A DNA stretch of 15,449 bases, from the NCBI GenBank assembly GCA_900555585.1, contig USLT01000007.1, positions 1 to 15,449 of the forward strand, written 5' to 3'. Shown here one piece after another: positions 6,349 to 14,894 of the stretch (its first letter is position 1; the number at the start of each line of letters is the position of its first letter). Source of the DNA: an uncultured Collinsella sp. (GTDB taxonomy: Bacteria > Actinomycetota > Coriobacteriia > Coriobacteriales > Coriobacteriaceae). The notes under the pieces are model-generated. The model was not told where the DNA came from, ran no database searches, and was given only the letters and a program-made list of their open reading frames with translations. Position numbers and translations under genes: made by a program.

Positions 6349-8457
6349 CTAGGACCGGCGCGCCGGCATCGAGGCGCGCCATATCCTCAGCGCGCTCTCG
6401 AACGCCTCGCGCGAATACAGCAAAGCGATGTAGGGCCCGGTACGACCAGAGCGCTCCTCCTCCTTCACGTCAAGTTCCGCCAGCGCCTTCTGCGTAAACC
6501 GTCGCGAAGGAATCGGCGTTATGTAGCCATGCGCCTCCAGGGCCTCATTGATGACCCTCGGACCTTTGTTGGCATCAAGGCCGGGTTCGGGCGAGCCAGC
6601 CTCTTCAAGGGCCGTTATCCATCCATGAAGGACCTTATACTCGCCCTCCCGCGAGGGCCGGGGACTCAAAGGGGCAGCACAGACGCCGCGCGCGGGGGCG
6701 GACTCACCCTCGTCGCTGGAATGGGAATCGCGGGCATCCGCATCATCGCGTCCATGGTCAAGCTCGGCTGTGCGCGGAGAGCCAACGATGGAAACGCGCG
6801 CAGCCGGGACATCGATGCCGTGCTCGCGCATGACCTCGTGTACGACCTCGGCTCCGATTTCGCGCACATCCACGCCCTTCGGATCGCGCTCCCACAACAG
6901 GGCTTTCGCGTCCTCGAGCTCGTGGGCGACCTTCTCGGCTCCGCGAGCGTTGGCATACTCCTCGCCGAGAGTGGAGATATGGTCCATGAGCCGTACCAAC
7001 GGGGCGATCGAAGGCGGCGCGAGGCAGAAGCCATCCTTCTCAAGCTTAAGGATAACGATTTCGGCAAGCTCCTCGGGACTGTAGCTATCGAAATAGACGT
7101 AGTTTCTAATACGGCTCCTGATACCCTGATTGGAATTGAAAAAGCTCTCCATGCTGTCCTCGTAGCCAGCGAAGATGAACACGACGTTGGTCTCCGCGCT
7201 CGTCGTGGCGGTCAAGAGCTCTTGAATCACCGCGTCAACAAAATCGCCACCTGCTGACCCCTCCGATACCTGCAGGTTATACGCCTCGTCAATAAACAGC
7301 ACGCCGCCACGCGCGCTCTCGATAACCTTTTTGGTGTTGGGACCGGATTGCCCTCTGAACCCCGCGACCAGGTCGTTCGAATTGACGACCACGAGCTTGT
7401 CCGTATCGCACACGCCGATACCGTATAGCAGCCGTGCCATCATGCGGGCAACGGTCGTCTTACCGGTGCCGGCAGGACCCAAGAAGGCAAACGACGGCTT
7501 GGAGTCCACCGATTCCCGTGCATCCGCTCCGCACTTCGCGGCAAGCATGCGCCTGTACTCGCACGTGCGCTCGATCTTCGCGAGCCCCTCCTTCACCCTT
7601 CTCAATCCGACAAGCTCATCAAGCTCCGCCATGACGCCCGCGCGCACGCGCTCGCGGTCCTCCTTGTCATCCGCAACCGGCACCCATCCGCCACCCTCAA
7701 GGGCGTTGCGGACTACCTCGGTCGTAACGATGAACTCGCCCTGCGGTGTTTTACCGGTTCCAAGCTCGATCGCGCTCGCCATAAGATCGTTTCCAAGCCT
7801 CTTGAGAATCTTTGCGTGCGCGAATCGCTCGCCCTGGGTGCGCTTTACCAAGTCAAGCCCCCGGCTCAGCTCCTCCCGTGCCGCGTCGTCCATCAGGGCA
7901 AGAGGGGCGGCATCGCGATCACCCTCACGCGACGCGCTGGTCAGCAGCGCTATCAACCCCTCGCTCTCAAGGTCATCGCAGATAATTCGACCGTTGGGGC
8001 GAACGAACGAGCCGCTGATATCGCCGAACGCCGCCAGAACGCGCTCTGCCGTACTCGGTCGGCACTCGATCACGACCAGAACATGAGGAAAAGTCTCATG
8101 GAGATGGCGAGTAAGGGCGCTGGTCGTCTCCAAGGCATCCTTATTCCATTTGCACTCGAATGAGTCGGGGTCATCCCAGGCATCGACCACTTTAGAAGCG
8201 TCCACATGCAAGATTCCGCGACTGTTCTTATCTATGCTCTCGACAATCTGCTCGGCATCCTTGTGCTCGGGCTCCACGCTGATGCTGTAGATATAATCAC
8301 TCGGCAGAACTCCCGCGCCATAGAGCAACCCGCTAATAACATACAGCACCCGGGTCTTGCCAACGCCTGGGTTTCCAATAAGAGCAATGGGATCGTAGAC
8401 GGGGCTATGGGACCCTCGGCATCGAAGAGGCGAACGCGGCGCTCGAGGCATTTCCAA
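6349..8457 (-). CDS. Tandem CbxX/CfxQ-type AAA+ ATPase, main part of a frameshifted gene
   Basis: This frame carries most of an AAA+ protein; family-like sequence begins at 8400 (VYDPIALIG) and the few codons upstream are probably not native. The first ATPase module has Walker A GNPGVGKT (residues 28-35 of this frame), but the Walker B position reads GILHVDAS, lacking the catalytic glutamate. The second module is complete: GPAGTGKT (327-334), VLFIDEAY (386-393), FAGYED (429-434) and SRIRN (448-452), all typical of the CbxX/SpoVK/EccA group. An acidic, low-complexity linker (about 570-610) leads to a C-terminal domain of unknown kind. Relatives remodel protein complexes. The missing N-terminus is the coiled-coil frame at 8232-8873. 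Adding one base at 8401-8404 joins them into an 841-residue protein. The gene lies downstream of the SEC-C gene on the same strand. It may be a pseudogene, an assembly error or frameshift-expressed. Confidence 0.82.
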   Translation of the reverse strand: MEMPRAPRSPLRCRGSHSPVYDPIALIGNPGVGKTRVLYVISGLLYGAGVLPSDYIYSISVEPEHKDAEQIVESIDKNSRGILHVDASKVVDAWDDPDSFECKWNKDALETTSALTRHLHETFPHVLVVIECRPSTAERVLAAFGDISGSFVRPNGRIICDDLESEGLIALLTSASREGDRDAAPLALMDDAAREELSRGLDLVKRTQGERFAHAKILKRLGNDLMASAIELGTGKTPQGEFIVTTEVVRNALEGGGWVPVADDKEDRERVRAGVMAELDELVGLRRVKEGLAKIERTCEYRRMLAAKCGADARESVDSKPSFAFLGPAGTGKTTVARMMARLLYGIGVCDTDKLVVVNSNDLVAGFRGQSGPNTKKVIESARGGVLFIDEAYNLQVSEGSAGGDFVDAVIQELLTATTSAETNVVFIFAGYEDSMESFFNSNQGIRSRIRNYVYFDSYSPEELAEIVILKLEKDGFCLAPPSIAPLVRLMDHISTLGEEYANARGAEKVAHELEDAKALLWERDPKGVDVREIGAEVVHEVMREHGIDVPAARVSIVGSPRTAELDHGRDDADARDSHSSDEGESAPARGVCAAPLSPRPSREGEYKVLHGWITALEEAGSPEPGLDANKGPRVINEALEAHGYITPIPSRRFTQKALAELDVKEEERSGRTGPYIALLYSREAFESALRIWRASMPARRS

Positions 8458-8873
8458 AGCTGGGACATGCCGATGATGCTTTCAGGGTTGTTCTCATAGC
8501 ATGCCTCGATATCAATCATGCGGTTCTTAAGCACCCGCCTATCGCGCTCGAGTTCCTTGATCTTGCCCTCGATCTTCTCCACCTCTTCCCGAGCGGAGGA
8601 CTCACGCAACGTGGCAGCCAAGCTCGCGCGTATAGCGCGCTTCTCCCGTTGCTGCGCATCCTTGAGGTCCCTCTCATGGGCGCTGCGTCGAAAGAGCGGA
8701 TTCATCACCTTCAGCCTCTCGAAGCTCTCCTTTGCGATGCGATGCTCCTCGCCTGCAGCGAGGGCCTCGGAAGAAGCGGTCTCACGCCGCGACATCGCCA
8801 GAGAAAGCTCCTCCCGGAGTAACTCCAATTGACGATCGAAGTTCTTGATACGAACGCCCGCAGGCTCCAACAT
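8232..8873 (-). CDS. N-terminal coiled-coil part of the frameshifted tandem AAA+ ATPase
   Basis: The start at 8873 has AGGGAGG five bases upstream and begins MLEPAGVRIKNFDRQ. Residues about 10-120 are rich in Glu, Arg, Lys, Leu and Ala with heptad-like spacing, so a long coiled coil is likely, broken near residues 55-65. Up to residue 158 (ending RLFDAEGPIAP) the sequence leads naturally into the ATPase frame that starts VYDPIALIGNPG. Past 8401 this frame gives cysteine- and leucine-rich sequence without family likeness up to its stop at 8232, so that tail is probably not native. The coiled coil would mediate oligomerisation or partner binding for the AAA+ domains. The first part of the gene is a reliable reading; separate expression as a short protein is unlikely but possible. 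Confidence 0.65.
   Translation of the reverse strand: MLEPAGVRIKNFDRQLELLREELSLAMSRRETASSEALAAGEEHRIAKESFERLKVMNPLFRRSAHERDLKDAQQREKRAIRASLAATLRESSAREEVEKIEGKIKELERDRRVLKNRMIDIEACYENNPESIIGMSQLWKCLERRVRLFDAEGPIAPSTIPLLLLETQALARPGCCMLLAGCSMAREFCRVIISTASAWSPSTRMPSRLSRA
8398..8405 (-). other. Apparent one-base deletion (frameshift) in the AAA+ gene
   Basis: On the minus strand the sequence reads GCCCCGTC. With five C instead of four, the codons become GCC-CCC-GTC, giving A-P-V, and the coiled-coil frame runs straight into VYDPIALIGNPGVGKT. The shift therefore lies in or very near the C run at 8401-8404. A homopolymer sequencing error, a true mutation, or slippage at the C run are all possible. 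Confidence 0.75.
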
Positions 8874-8948
8874 CGGACCCTCCCTAAATCCCCCCGAGCG
8901 CACGCCACTTCGAGGGGCTCGCGGGATTGAATCAATTCCTGTCGATGG

Positions 8949-8987
8949 AAAAACCAACCCCCATAATAGCGCTGATACGAGGGGTGG
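8949..8987 (-). terminator. Possible intrinsic terminator after the SEC-C gene
   Basis: On the minus strand CCACCCC (8987-8981) can pair with GGGGGTTGG (8962-8954) with a bulge, followed by TTTTT (8953-8949). The loop is long (about 18 bases), so the structure is weaker than usual. It begins ten bases after the SEC-C stop and would separate it from the AAA+ gene. Confidence 0.35.
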
Positions 8988-8996
8988 CCGCCAGGA

Positions 8997-10502
8997 CTAC
9001 CGCCCGCAGCACTTCTTGAACTTCCATCCGGATCCGCATGGGCAGGGATCGTTCCTTCCTGGAACAAACGGCGCGCCACCGGCATCGTAGAACACCTTCC
9101 TGCCCGTCATGCGCTCGCAAAGCTCGGCAGGCGACCAACCGTTGTTCTCCCACATCGGAAGAGCGTTGAAGAGATTGGTCGCCAGTCGAATCAATCGCGC
9201 GGTCTCGGGTACACGCACATCGTATCCGTGACAAAGCAACCCCTCCATGGCCAAGTCGAGGCGGCCGCCCTCGACCGCCGCCGCCGCGAAGTCCTCCAAG
9301 GCGCGTTCGGCGAAAAAGTAGTCGTTCTCACTATCGGGGACCATGCTATCCAGGCATTCGCGCAGGGCGAGAGCCTCGGGACTGGAATAGGCGGCACGGT
9401 AGAAGTCATCCTCAACGCCAAAATGAGACAACAGCTTGCGCTCGCGCCCGGCATGGCACTCGATCAGGCGTGCGACCACCTTTTTACTGGCGGTGAGATA
9501 GCGCCTATGAAGCTCATGAAAGCGTTCGCTGACGGAACGAGCGATCCGACCGTCCTCCTGCAGCGCGCGGTCAACGACGTCGTCAAGGCCCGCGACCGGG
9601 TTCGCCGCGCATAGGTCCGCCATGGCCTCTTCCATCACGACCCGGCGCGCGTCGCGCAGCGCATCGGATCTGGCCATCCCCTCACCCAACGTGAAATGCA
9701 CCGCGTACAACCCACCGTCAAACACGAGGGATTCCGAGGCACATAGATCGCAATCGGGGTCGAGGAGATCCTCGAATTCATCGTATGGGAGCGGGTCGAC
9801 GAAGTTTGCCAAGTAGATATCGTAGGCATCGTCCACCGCGATGACGCCGCAGCACTGCGTGCAACCATCCAAGACGCTGGCGGCCTCGTCAAGCCGCGCG
9901 CGATAGCCCATAAGCTCGCTGGCAATCTGCGCCACAGCCGGATGACGGAGCTCGTCGGGCATGAAGACGCGAAATCCATCTTCCTCGGGATAGGCGAAGG
10001 TGAAGGGAGCCGAGGGAGCGAGGCCGTAATCGTTCGGCTCGAACCAACGACTCCCATCCCCCTCCACGGCAAGGCCTGCCACGAGCGCGAGTTGGCGATT
10101 ATCGAGACACTGCAGCATATCCGCAATGAGTTGGACGGATTGCTCGGCATCAAACGAAGAACAAGCAAGCTCGACCAGCTCGGTCTTGCGCAAGCCCGAT
10201 CGACCGCCCACGCCCGCTCTGCGCAAGATACCCCTGATCATGTCCATCGAGAGGCCCTGCAGAGCCGTCCTGAGACGCCGGTCGACGGGCGGTTTTACCT
10301 GGGATGCGCTCAGGCGGCCCTTGGCGTATTCTGCAAGTCCGCCGCTCTCGGCGACGAGCCTATCCATGACCAAGCGCTCTCGCTCCTCCCCCACCAGCCC
10401 CTGCAAGGCGCCGCGGTGAAACCCGCGAGAAGACGACTCGGATTCTCGAAGGCCATAGGACGATGGCAACATCGAATCTGACAGACGATTATCCAATTTC
10501 AT
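8997..10502 (-). CDS. SEC-C motif protein with a Rho-N/SAP-like segment
   Basis: The 501-residue protein starts at 10502 with GGAGG five bases upstream. It ends in CPCGSGWKFKKCCGR (487-501), a textbook SEC-C zinc-binding motif, as found at the end of SecA and many uncharacterised proteins, with C-x-C and CC as metal ligands. Residues about 76-117 (RLRTALQGLSMD to TELVELACSSF, with RSGLRKTELV at 101-110) resemble a Rho N-terminal or SAP-like helical motif that often binds nucleic acid. The middle has a CTQCC stretch and an acidic segment with CDLC, perhaps a second metal site. There are no membrane segments. The function is unknown; such proteins occur scattered, often near mobile or stress genes. 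The AAA+ gene lies 123 bases downstream on the same strand, so a shared role is possible. Confidence 0.85.
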   Translation of the reverse strand: MKLDNRLSDSMLPSSYGLRESESSSRGFHRGALQGLVGEERERLVMDRLVAESGGLAEYAKGRLSASQVKPPVDRRLRTALQGLSMDMIRGILRRAGVGGRSGLRKTELVELACSSFDAEQSVQLIADMLQCLDNRQLALVAGLAVEGDGSRWFEPNDYGLAPSAPFTFAYPEEDGFRVFMPDELRHPAVAQIASELMGYRARLDEAASVLDGCTQCCGVIAVDDAYDIYLANFVDPLPYDEFEDLLDPDCDLCASESLVFDGGLYAVHFTLGEGMARSDALRDARRVVMEEAMADLCAANPVAGLDDVVDRALQEDGRIARSVSERFHELHRRYLTASKKVVARLIECHAGRERKLLSHFGVEDDFYRAAYSSPEALALRECLDSMVPDSENDYFFAERALEDFAAAAVEGGRLDLAMEGLLCHGYDVRVPETARLIRLATNLFNALPMWENNGWSPAELCERMTGRKVFYDAGGAPFVPGRNDPCPCGSGWKFKKCCGR

Positions 10503-10531
10503 AGGCACCTCCGGGATGGCTTCCGAGTACG

Positions 10532-10575
10532 AAAAGCGCCCGGACATCCGACAGCGATCGAATGGCCAGGCGCTT
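10532..10575 (-). terminator. Possible intrinsic terminator after the small membrane-protein gene
   Basis: On the minus strand AAGCGCC (10575-10569) pairs with GGCGCTT (10540-10534), followed by TT. A small inner hairpin (CGGA/TCCG) lies in the loop. It is placed 40 bases beyond the stop of the DUF1648-type gene and before the SEC-C start. The T-run is short, so efficiency is uncertain. Confidence 0.35.
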
Positions 10576-10614
10576 GTGTTCCGAACGCGCTCGCGACGGG
10601 CATGACGACAGCGG

Positions 10615-10995
10615 CTAGAAGCCCAGGCCGGCTCCCGTCAGCGCGACGTACATCATGTACGCGTTGGCGAGGTTGAGCACCACGCCAGTAACGACGCCGT
10701 TGCGCAGGTAGCGCTCGGCGGTCATGCGCGCCATGGCCTCGGACTCCTCGGCATGGGCGCGAGCCTGCTTGCCGGCGCTCATATAGGTGGCCAGGCACAG
10801 CAGCGTCGCGAGGATCGGCACGATGAGCATCTCGAAGCGGGTGCTCGAGCGGACGACCTCGCCCGCGGCGTCGAACTTCATGGGGATGACCTCGGGCATC
10901 TGCGGCAGGCAGACGATCGCGGTCGCGACGGGAATGATCGCGAGCACGATCAAGACGATGCCCAGCACCTGGGCCTTCTTACCGAATTGGGACAT
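10615..10995 (-). CDS. Small DUF1648/SdpI-like membrane protein
   Basis: This 126-residue protein starts at 10995 behind AAAGGAGG. Three hydrophobic helices are visible at about 9-30, 56-73 and 99-119. The stretch MPEVIPMKFDAAGEVVRS (33-50) is the DUF1648 signature (P-x-IP, then a hydrophobic, D/N and G), as in the N-terminal part of SdpI-type immunity and related integral membrane proteins. It is shorter than full SdpI proteins. Only 41 bases separate it from ychF upstream with no terminator, so the two are probably co-transcribed. Its biochemical role is unknown. The family match is good; a link to toxin immunity is only a possibility. Confidence 0.82.
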   Translation of the reverse strand: MSQFGKKAQVLGIVLIVLAIIPVATAIVCLPQMPEVIPMKFDAAGEVVRSSTRFEMLIVPILATLLCLATYMSAGKQARAHAEESEAMARMTAERYLRNGVVTGVVLNLANAYMMYVALTGAGLGF

Positions 10996-11036
10996 GGGTC
11001 CTCCTTTGGGCGGAGTGTTGGAAAAACGGCTGCGGG

Positions 11037-12113
<1,077 letters not shown>

Positions 12114-12138
12114 GTCGAGATTCTCCTTTATTCGCAAG

Positions 12139-12173
12139 GGCGCCGCGGGCGGTACATGCCTCGCCGCGGCGCC
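12139..12173 (-). promoter_or_regulatory. GC-rich leader hairpin upstream of ychF
   Basis: GGCGCCGCGG (12139-12148) and CCGCGGCGCC (12164-12173) are perfect 10-bp inverted arms around a 15-base loop. Relative to the promoter at 12189-12217 the hairpin lies within the ychF leader RNA, about 25 bases before the start codon and just upstream of the Shine-Dalgarno site. It has no T-run. It could protect the transcript, modulate translation, or be a protein-binding site. Confidence 0.45.
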
Positions 12174-12188
12174 TACAGTTCCTTGAAT

Positions 12189-12217
12189 ATTGTACGCGAG
12201 CCGACGCATGGGGTCAC
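12189..12217 (-). promoter_or_regulatory. ychF: Sigma-A type promoter for ychF
   Basis: On the minus strand GTGACC (12217-12212) and TACAAT (12194-12189) are separated by 17 bases. They match TTGACA at four and TATAAT at five positions. The -10 box lies about 76 bases before the ychF start and directly after the stop of the iron-sulfur protein gene, giving ychF its own promoter. Confidence 0.6.
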
Positions 12218-12238
12218 GCCATCGCGGAGCATTATGCG

Positions 12239-13504
12239 CTAGTCAGCCAGCTTCTCCACCTTGTCGAGCGCGGCGGAGAGCTTCTTCTTGGCCTCCTCCT
12301 TGGCCTTGAGCGCCTCCTTGCGGGCGCGCTCCGCCTCAAGCGCGCGCTTCTCCTCCTCCGGATCCGGGACGATCAGCTCCGCGCCGTCGGTCTCGACCAT
12401 CTTGAGGGCGCGGTCCTCGCAGACCTCGACGCACAGGCCGCAGCCGACGCAGTACGTGCTCTCGAGCGTGAAGCGGCCGGCACCCGTGAGGTCGCAGGCG
12501 AAGGTGGGGCACTGGCGCACGCACTCGCCGCACATGGTGCACTTGGAGTAATCGCACTCGGGGCGCGAGACGGTGACGTTGGGGGCGAGCTCGGGATGCG
12601 CCTGCAGCGTGGAGAGGAGGAGCTGGTTCTTCTGCATGAGGATGCGGCGGCGCTTCTGCGTGGTGGTGCCGCACGCCTTGTTGAGCGTGCGCTCCAGGTT
12701 GGTGATCTGCTGCGAGTGCATCTTGAGGCGCTGCGTGACCGTGGCGAGCGCCGCGGTGGCGGGATTGAGCTTGGAGACCGCGAGGCCGGTGGAGCGCATG
12801 ATGTTGTCCATGAACTCCTTGCGCTCGTACTCGCGGCGCTTGACGCACTTGAGGTCGCGCGGCTCCACCTCGAGGCCGAGGCCGGCACCGGACCACTCCT
12901 CCGCCGTCGCGATGGCCTCGCCGAGCATCTCCTCGCCGGTGGTGTTGCGGCAGTTGGTGCAGATGTCGAGCGGCAGGTAGACGCTGACGTTGGGGTAGTC
13001 GGCCATGATCGAGAACCAGACCTCGGGGGTCACGTCGCCCACGCACGCGACGACGACCTCGTTCTCGCGCGGCAGCCGGCGCAGCGCGCGGGTGCAGGTG
13101 ACGTAAGCGGTCTCATGCGCGGTCGCCGCGGCGGCGATGGCGTCGTAGAGCTTCTTGGGCTGGATACGGGGCGAGACGAACGCCTCGGTCGGGCAGGCCG
13201 CCGAGCACAGGCCGCACTTGCGGCAGGTGTCGAGCACCTCGATACCGCCCTCCTCGATGTTGATGGCATCCACGGGGCATGCGTCCAGGCACGCGTGGCA
13301 GGAGCTGTCCTCGTGGCGGCACACCAGGCACGGGATGGTGTTGGGGCGCGGGCGCTCCTTGTAGTCCGCCGGGTTCCAGTGCGGCGCGTCCGGAGAGGCG
13401 ACGCCCATCAGCGCGTCCGTCACGCCCCCGAAGGGGTCCTTAAGGGCGCCGAGGCCCTTGCTGATATCGATGATGTCGTCGAAGAGATCGTGTTCCTGCG
13501 CCAT
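12239..13504 (-). CDS. 4Fe-4S protein with two pairs of ferredoxin-type clusters
   Basis: The 421-residue protein starts at 13504 with GGAGG about ten bases upstream. The N-terminal module has a variant cysteine set (C59, C62, C69, C72, then C76-P) and a regular C94-x2-C97-x2-C100-x3-C104-P. The C-terminal module has C322-x2-C325-x2-C328-x3-C332-P and C352-x2-C355-x2-C358-x3-C362. Each pair should hold [4Fe-4S] clusters for electron transfer. The middle (about 130-300) carries further cysteines (C137, C154, C182, C185, C220) and helices; CTNCRN may be an extra metal site. The end (381-421) is a charged Glu/Lys/Ala helix. No membrane segment or signal peptide is present, so it is cytoplasmic. 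It stands alone between ychF and a divergent aminotransferase, so its redox partner is not shown by context. It is a 4Fe-4S binding protein of unknown specific role, perhaps an electron carrier of anaerobic metabolism. Confidence 0.88.
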   Translation of the reverse strand: MAQEHDLFDDIIDISKGLGALKDPFGGVTDALMGVASPDAPHWNPADYKERPRPNTIPCLVCRHEDSSCHACLDACPVDAINIEEGGIEVLDTCRKCGLCSAACPTEAFVSPRIQPKKLYDAIAAAATAHETAYVTCTRALRRLPRENEVVVACVGDVTPEVWFSIMADYPNVSVYLPLDICTNCRNTTGEEMLGEAIATAEEWSGAGLGLEVEPRDLKCVKRREYERKEFMDNIMRSTGLAVSKLNPATAALATVTQRLKMHSQQITNLERTLNKACGTTTQKRRRILMQKNQLLLSTLQAHPELAPNVTVSRPECDYSKCTMCGECVRQCPTFACDLTGAGRFTLESTYCVGCGLCVEVCEDRALKMVETDGAELIVPDPEEEKRALEAERARKEALKAKEEAKKKLSAALDKVEKLAD

Positions 13505-13680
13505 GGCGCGAACCTCCGCTGGTCGGGATGGCAGGGCGAGCGAATAGGCCCGAAGGCGAACGGGCATCCGGTAAAGCGGGCGCACGTCGCGCAATTTTCC
13601 AGTGTAGAGCACGCCGCGCGGGAGGTGGGCGAGGCGACGCTCGTGGCACCGATTCTACAGGTGGGGAGAAACCTGGAGCG

Positions 13681-13695
13681 CCCGCGGCCCGCGGG
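13681..13695. promoter_or_regulatory. CCCGCGG palindrome in the divergent intergenic region
   Basis: CCCGCGG-C-CCGCGGG is a 15-base odd palindrome lying 52 bases before the aminotransferase start in the 242-base divergent gap. It could be an operator for one or both divergent genes. No convincing -35/-10 pair was found on either strand in this gap. In such GC-rich DNA chance occurrence is quite possible. Confidence 0.25.
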
Positions 13696-13746
13696 GGTGC
13701 ACAATCGTCTTTGAAGACCCAAACGACCCGCCACGAGGAGGCAGCT

Positions 13747-14862
13747 ATGCGCATCGCGACCATCGGCGTCGAGGACTGGCTGAACGTGCACGAGAAGGAT
13801 GCGACCGTCGATATCGCGCAGTCGACCATCGCCTCGCTCACCCAGGAGGAGATCCTCGCGCTCGGCGACGGCCCCGCGGAGTTCTACGACCGACTCGACC
13901 GGGAGAAGATGAACTACGGATGGATCGAGGGGTCGCCGGCCTTCAAGGAACGCGTCGCGGGGCTCTACCGCACCGTCGATCCCGACAACGTCCTGCAAGC
14001 CAACGGCGCGACGGGCGCCAACCTGCTCGCCATCATGGCGCTGGTCGAGCCGGGCGACCACGTGGTGGCCGAATACCCCACCTACCAGCCGCTCTACGAG
14101 CTGCCGCGCTCCCTCGGGGCAGACGTCGACTACTGGCGCATCCACGAGGAGCTCGGCTGGGAACCCGATATCGACGAGCTCCGCCGCATCGTCACCCCCG
14201 ATACCAAGCTCATCTGCATCAACAACGCGAGCAACCCCACCGGCACCGTGCTATCGCGCGGCACCCTCGAGCAGATCGTCGAGATAGCGGATGCCGTCGG
14301 CGCCTACATCCTGTCGGACGAGGTATACCTGCCGCTCGAGGACGGCTGCGACCACGCGTCGATCGCCGATCTCTACGACCGCGGCGTCGCGACCAACTCG
14401 CTGTCCAAGACCTATTCCGTGCCCGGCATCCGCATGGGATGGACCGCCTCGAACGCCGAGGTGGCCGAGCGCATCCGCGTCCTGCGGGACTACACCATGA
14501 TCTGCGGCGGCGTCTTCAACGACGCCATGGCGGTGCACGTGCTGGACCATCGGGACCAGATCATCGAGCGAAACCGCACGATCATCCTCGAGAACCGCAC
14601 CATCGTGGAGCGATGGATCGCGGGCGAGCCCCGCGCGAGCTGGGTGCCGCCCCGCGGCGTATCGACCTCCTACCTGCGCCTGGACATCCCAGTCGGCGAC
14701 GAGGAGTTCTGCCTGAACGCCCTGGAGCGCCGCGGGCTGCTCCTGGTCCCCGGCAGCCGCTTCGAGCTCCCGTGCGGGGCGCGCCTGGGCTACTGCGCCC
14801 CGAAGGAGACGCTGTGCAAGGGACTCCGGTTGCTCTCCGAGGCGCTCGCGGAATTCGACTAG
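13747..14862 (+). CDS. PLP-dependent class I/II aminotransferase
   Basis: The 371-residue enzyme starts at 13747 after GAGGAGG with a five-base gap. Fold type I aminotransferase landmarks are all present: NGATGAN (86-92) for phosphate binding, Y110-P-x-Y stacking region, NNASNPTG (159-166), SDEVY (190-194) with the PLP-pairing aspartate, NSLSKTYSVPGIRMGW (217-232) with the Schiff-base lysine K221, and an arginine (R346) in GARLGYC that should bind the substrate carboxylate. The SLSKTYSVPGIR form recalls the group that includes capreomycidine synthase and various uncharacterised amino acid aminotransferases. Length is slightly short of the usual 385-400 but no motif is missing. It transfers an amino group between an amino acid and a keto acid in the cytoplasm; the substrate cannot be told from sequence. 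It is divergent from the iron-sulfur gene and appears to be a single-gene transcript. Confidence 0.92.
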   Translation: MRIATIGVEDWLNVHEKDATVDIAQSTIASLTQEEILALGDGPAEFYDRLDREKMNYGWIEGSPAFKERVAGLYRTVDPDNVLQANGATGANLLAIMALVEPGDHVVAEYPTYQPLYELPRSLGADVDYWRIHEELGWEPDIDELRRIVTPDTKLICINNASNPTGTVLSRGTLEQIVEIADAVGAYILSDEVYLPLEDGCDHASIADLYDRGVATNSLSKTYSVPGIRMGWTASNAEVAERIRVLRDYTMICGGVFNDAMAVHVLDHRDQIIERNRTIILENRTIVERWIAGEPRASWVPPRGVSTSYLRLDIPVGDEEFCLNALERRGLLLVPGSRFELPCGARLGYCAPKETLCKGLRLLSEALAEFD

Positions 14863-14880
14863 GCGCCACATCCGCCTTTT
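14861..14880 (+). terminator. Weak intrinsic terminator after the aminotransferase
   Basis: AGGCG (14861-14865), overlapping the stop codon, pairs with CGCCT (14873-14877) around a seven-base loop, followed by TTT. The stem is only five base pairs, so termination may be incomplete. Confidence 0.35.
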
Positions 14881-14894
14881 GCGAGTTCAAAAAT

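Noticed and set aside
12596..13714. 372-codon plus-strand open frame opposite the iron-sulfur gene
   Set aside because: The opposite strand carries unmistakable CxxCxxCxxxCP motifs; this frame is compositional noise.
13420..14145. 241-codon minus-strand open frame across the divergent gap and the aminotransferase
   Set aside because: It overlaps the well-supported aminotransferase and iron-sulfur genes and shows no family features.
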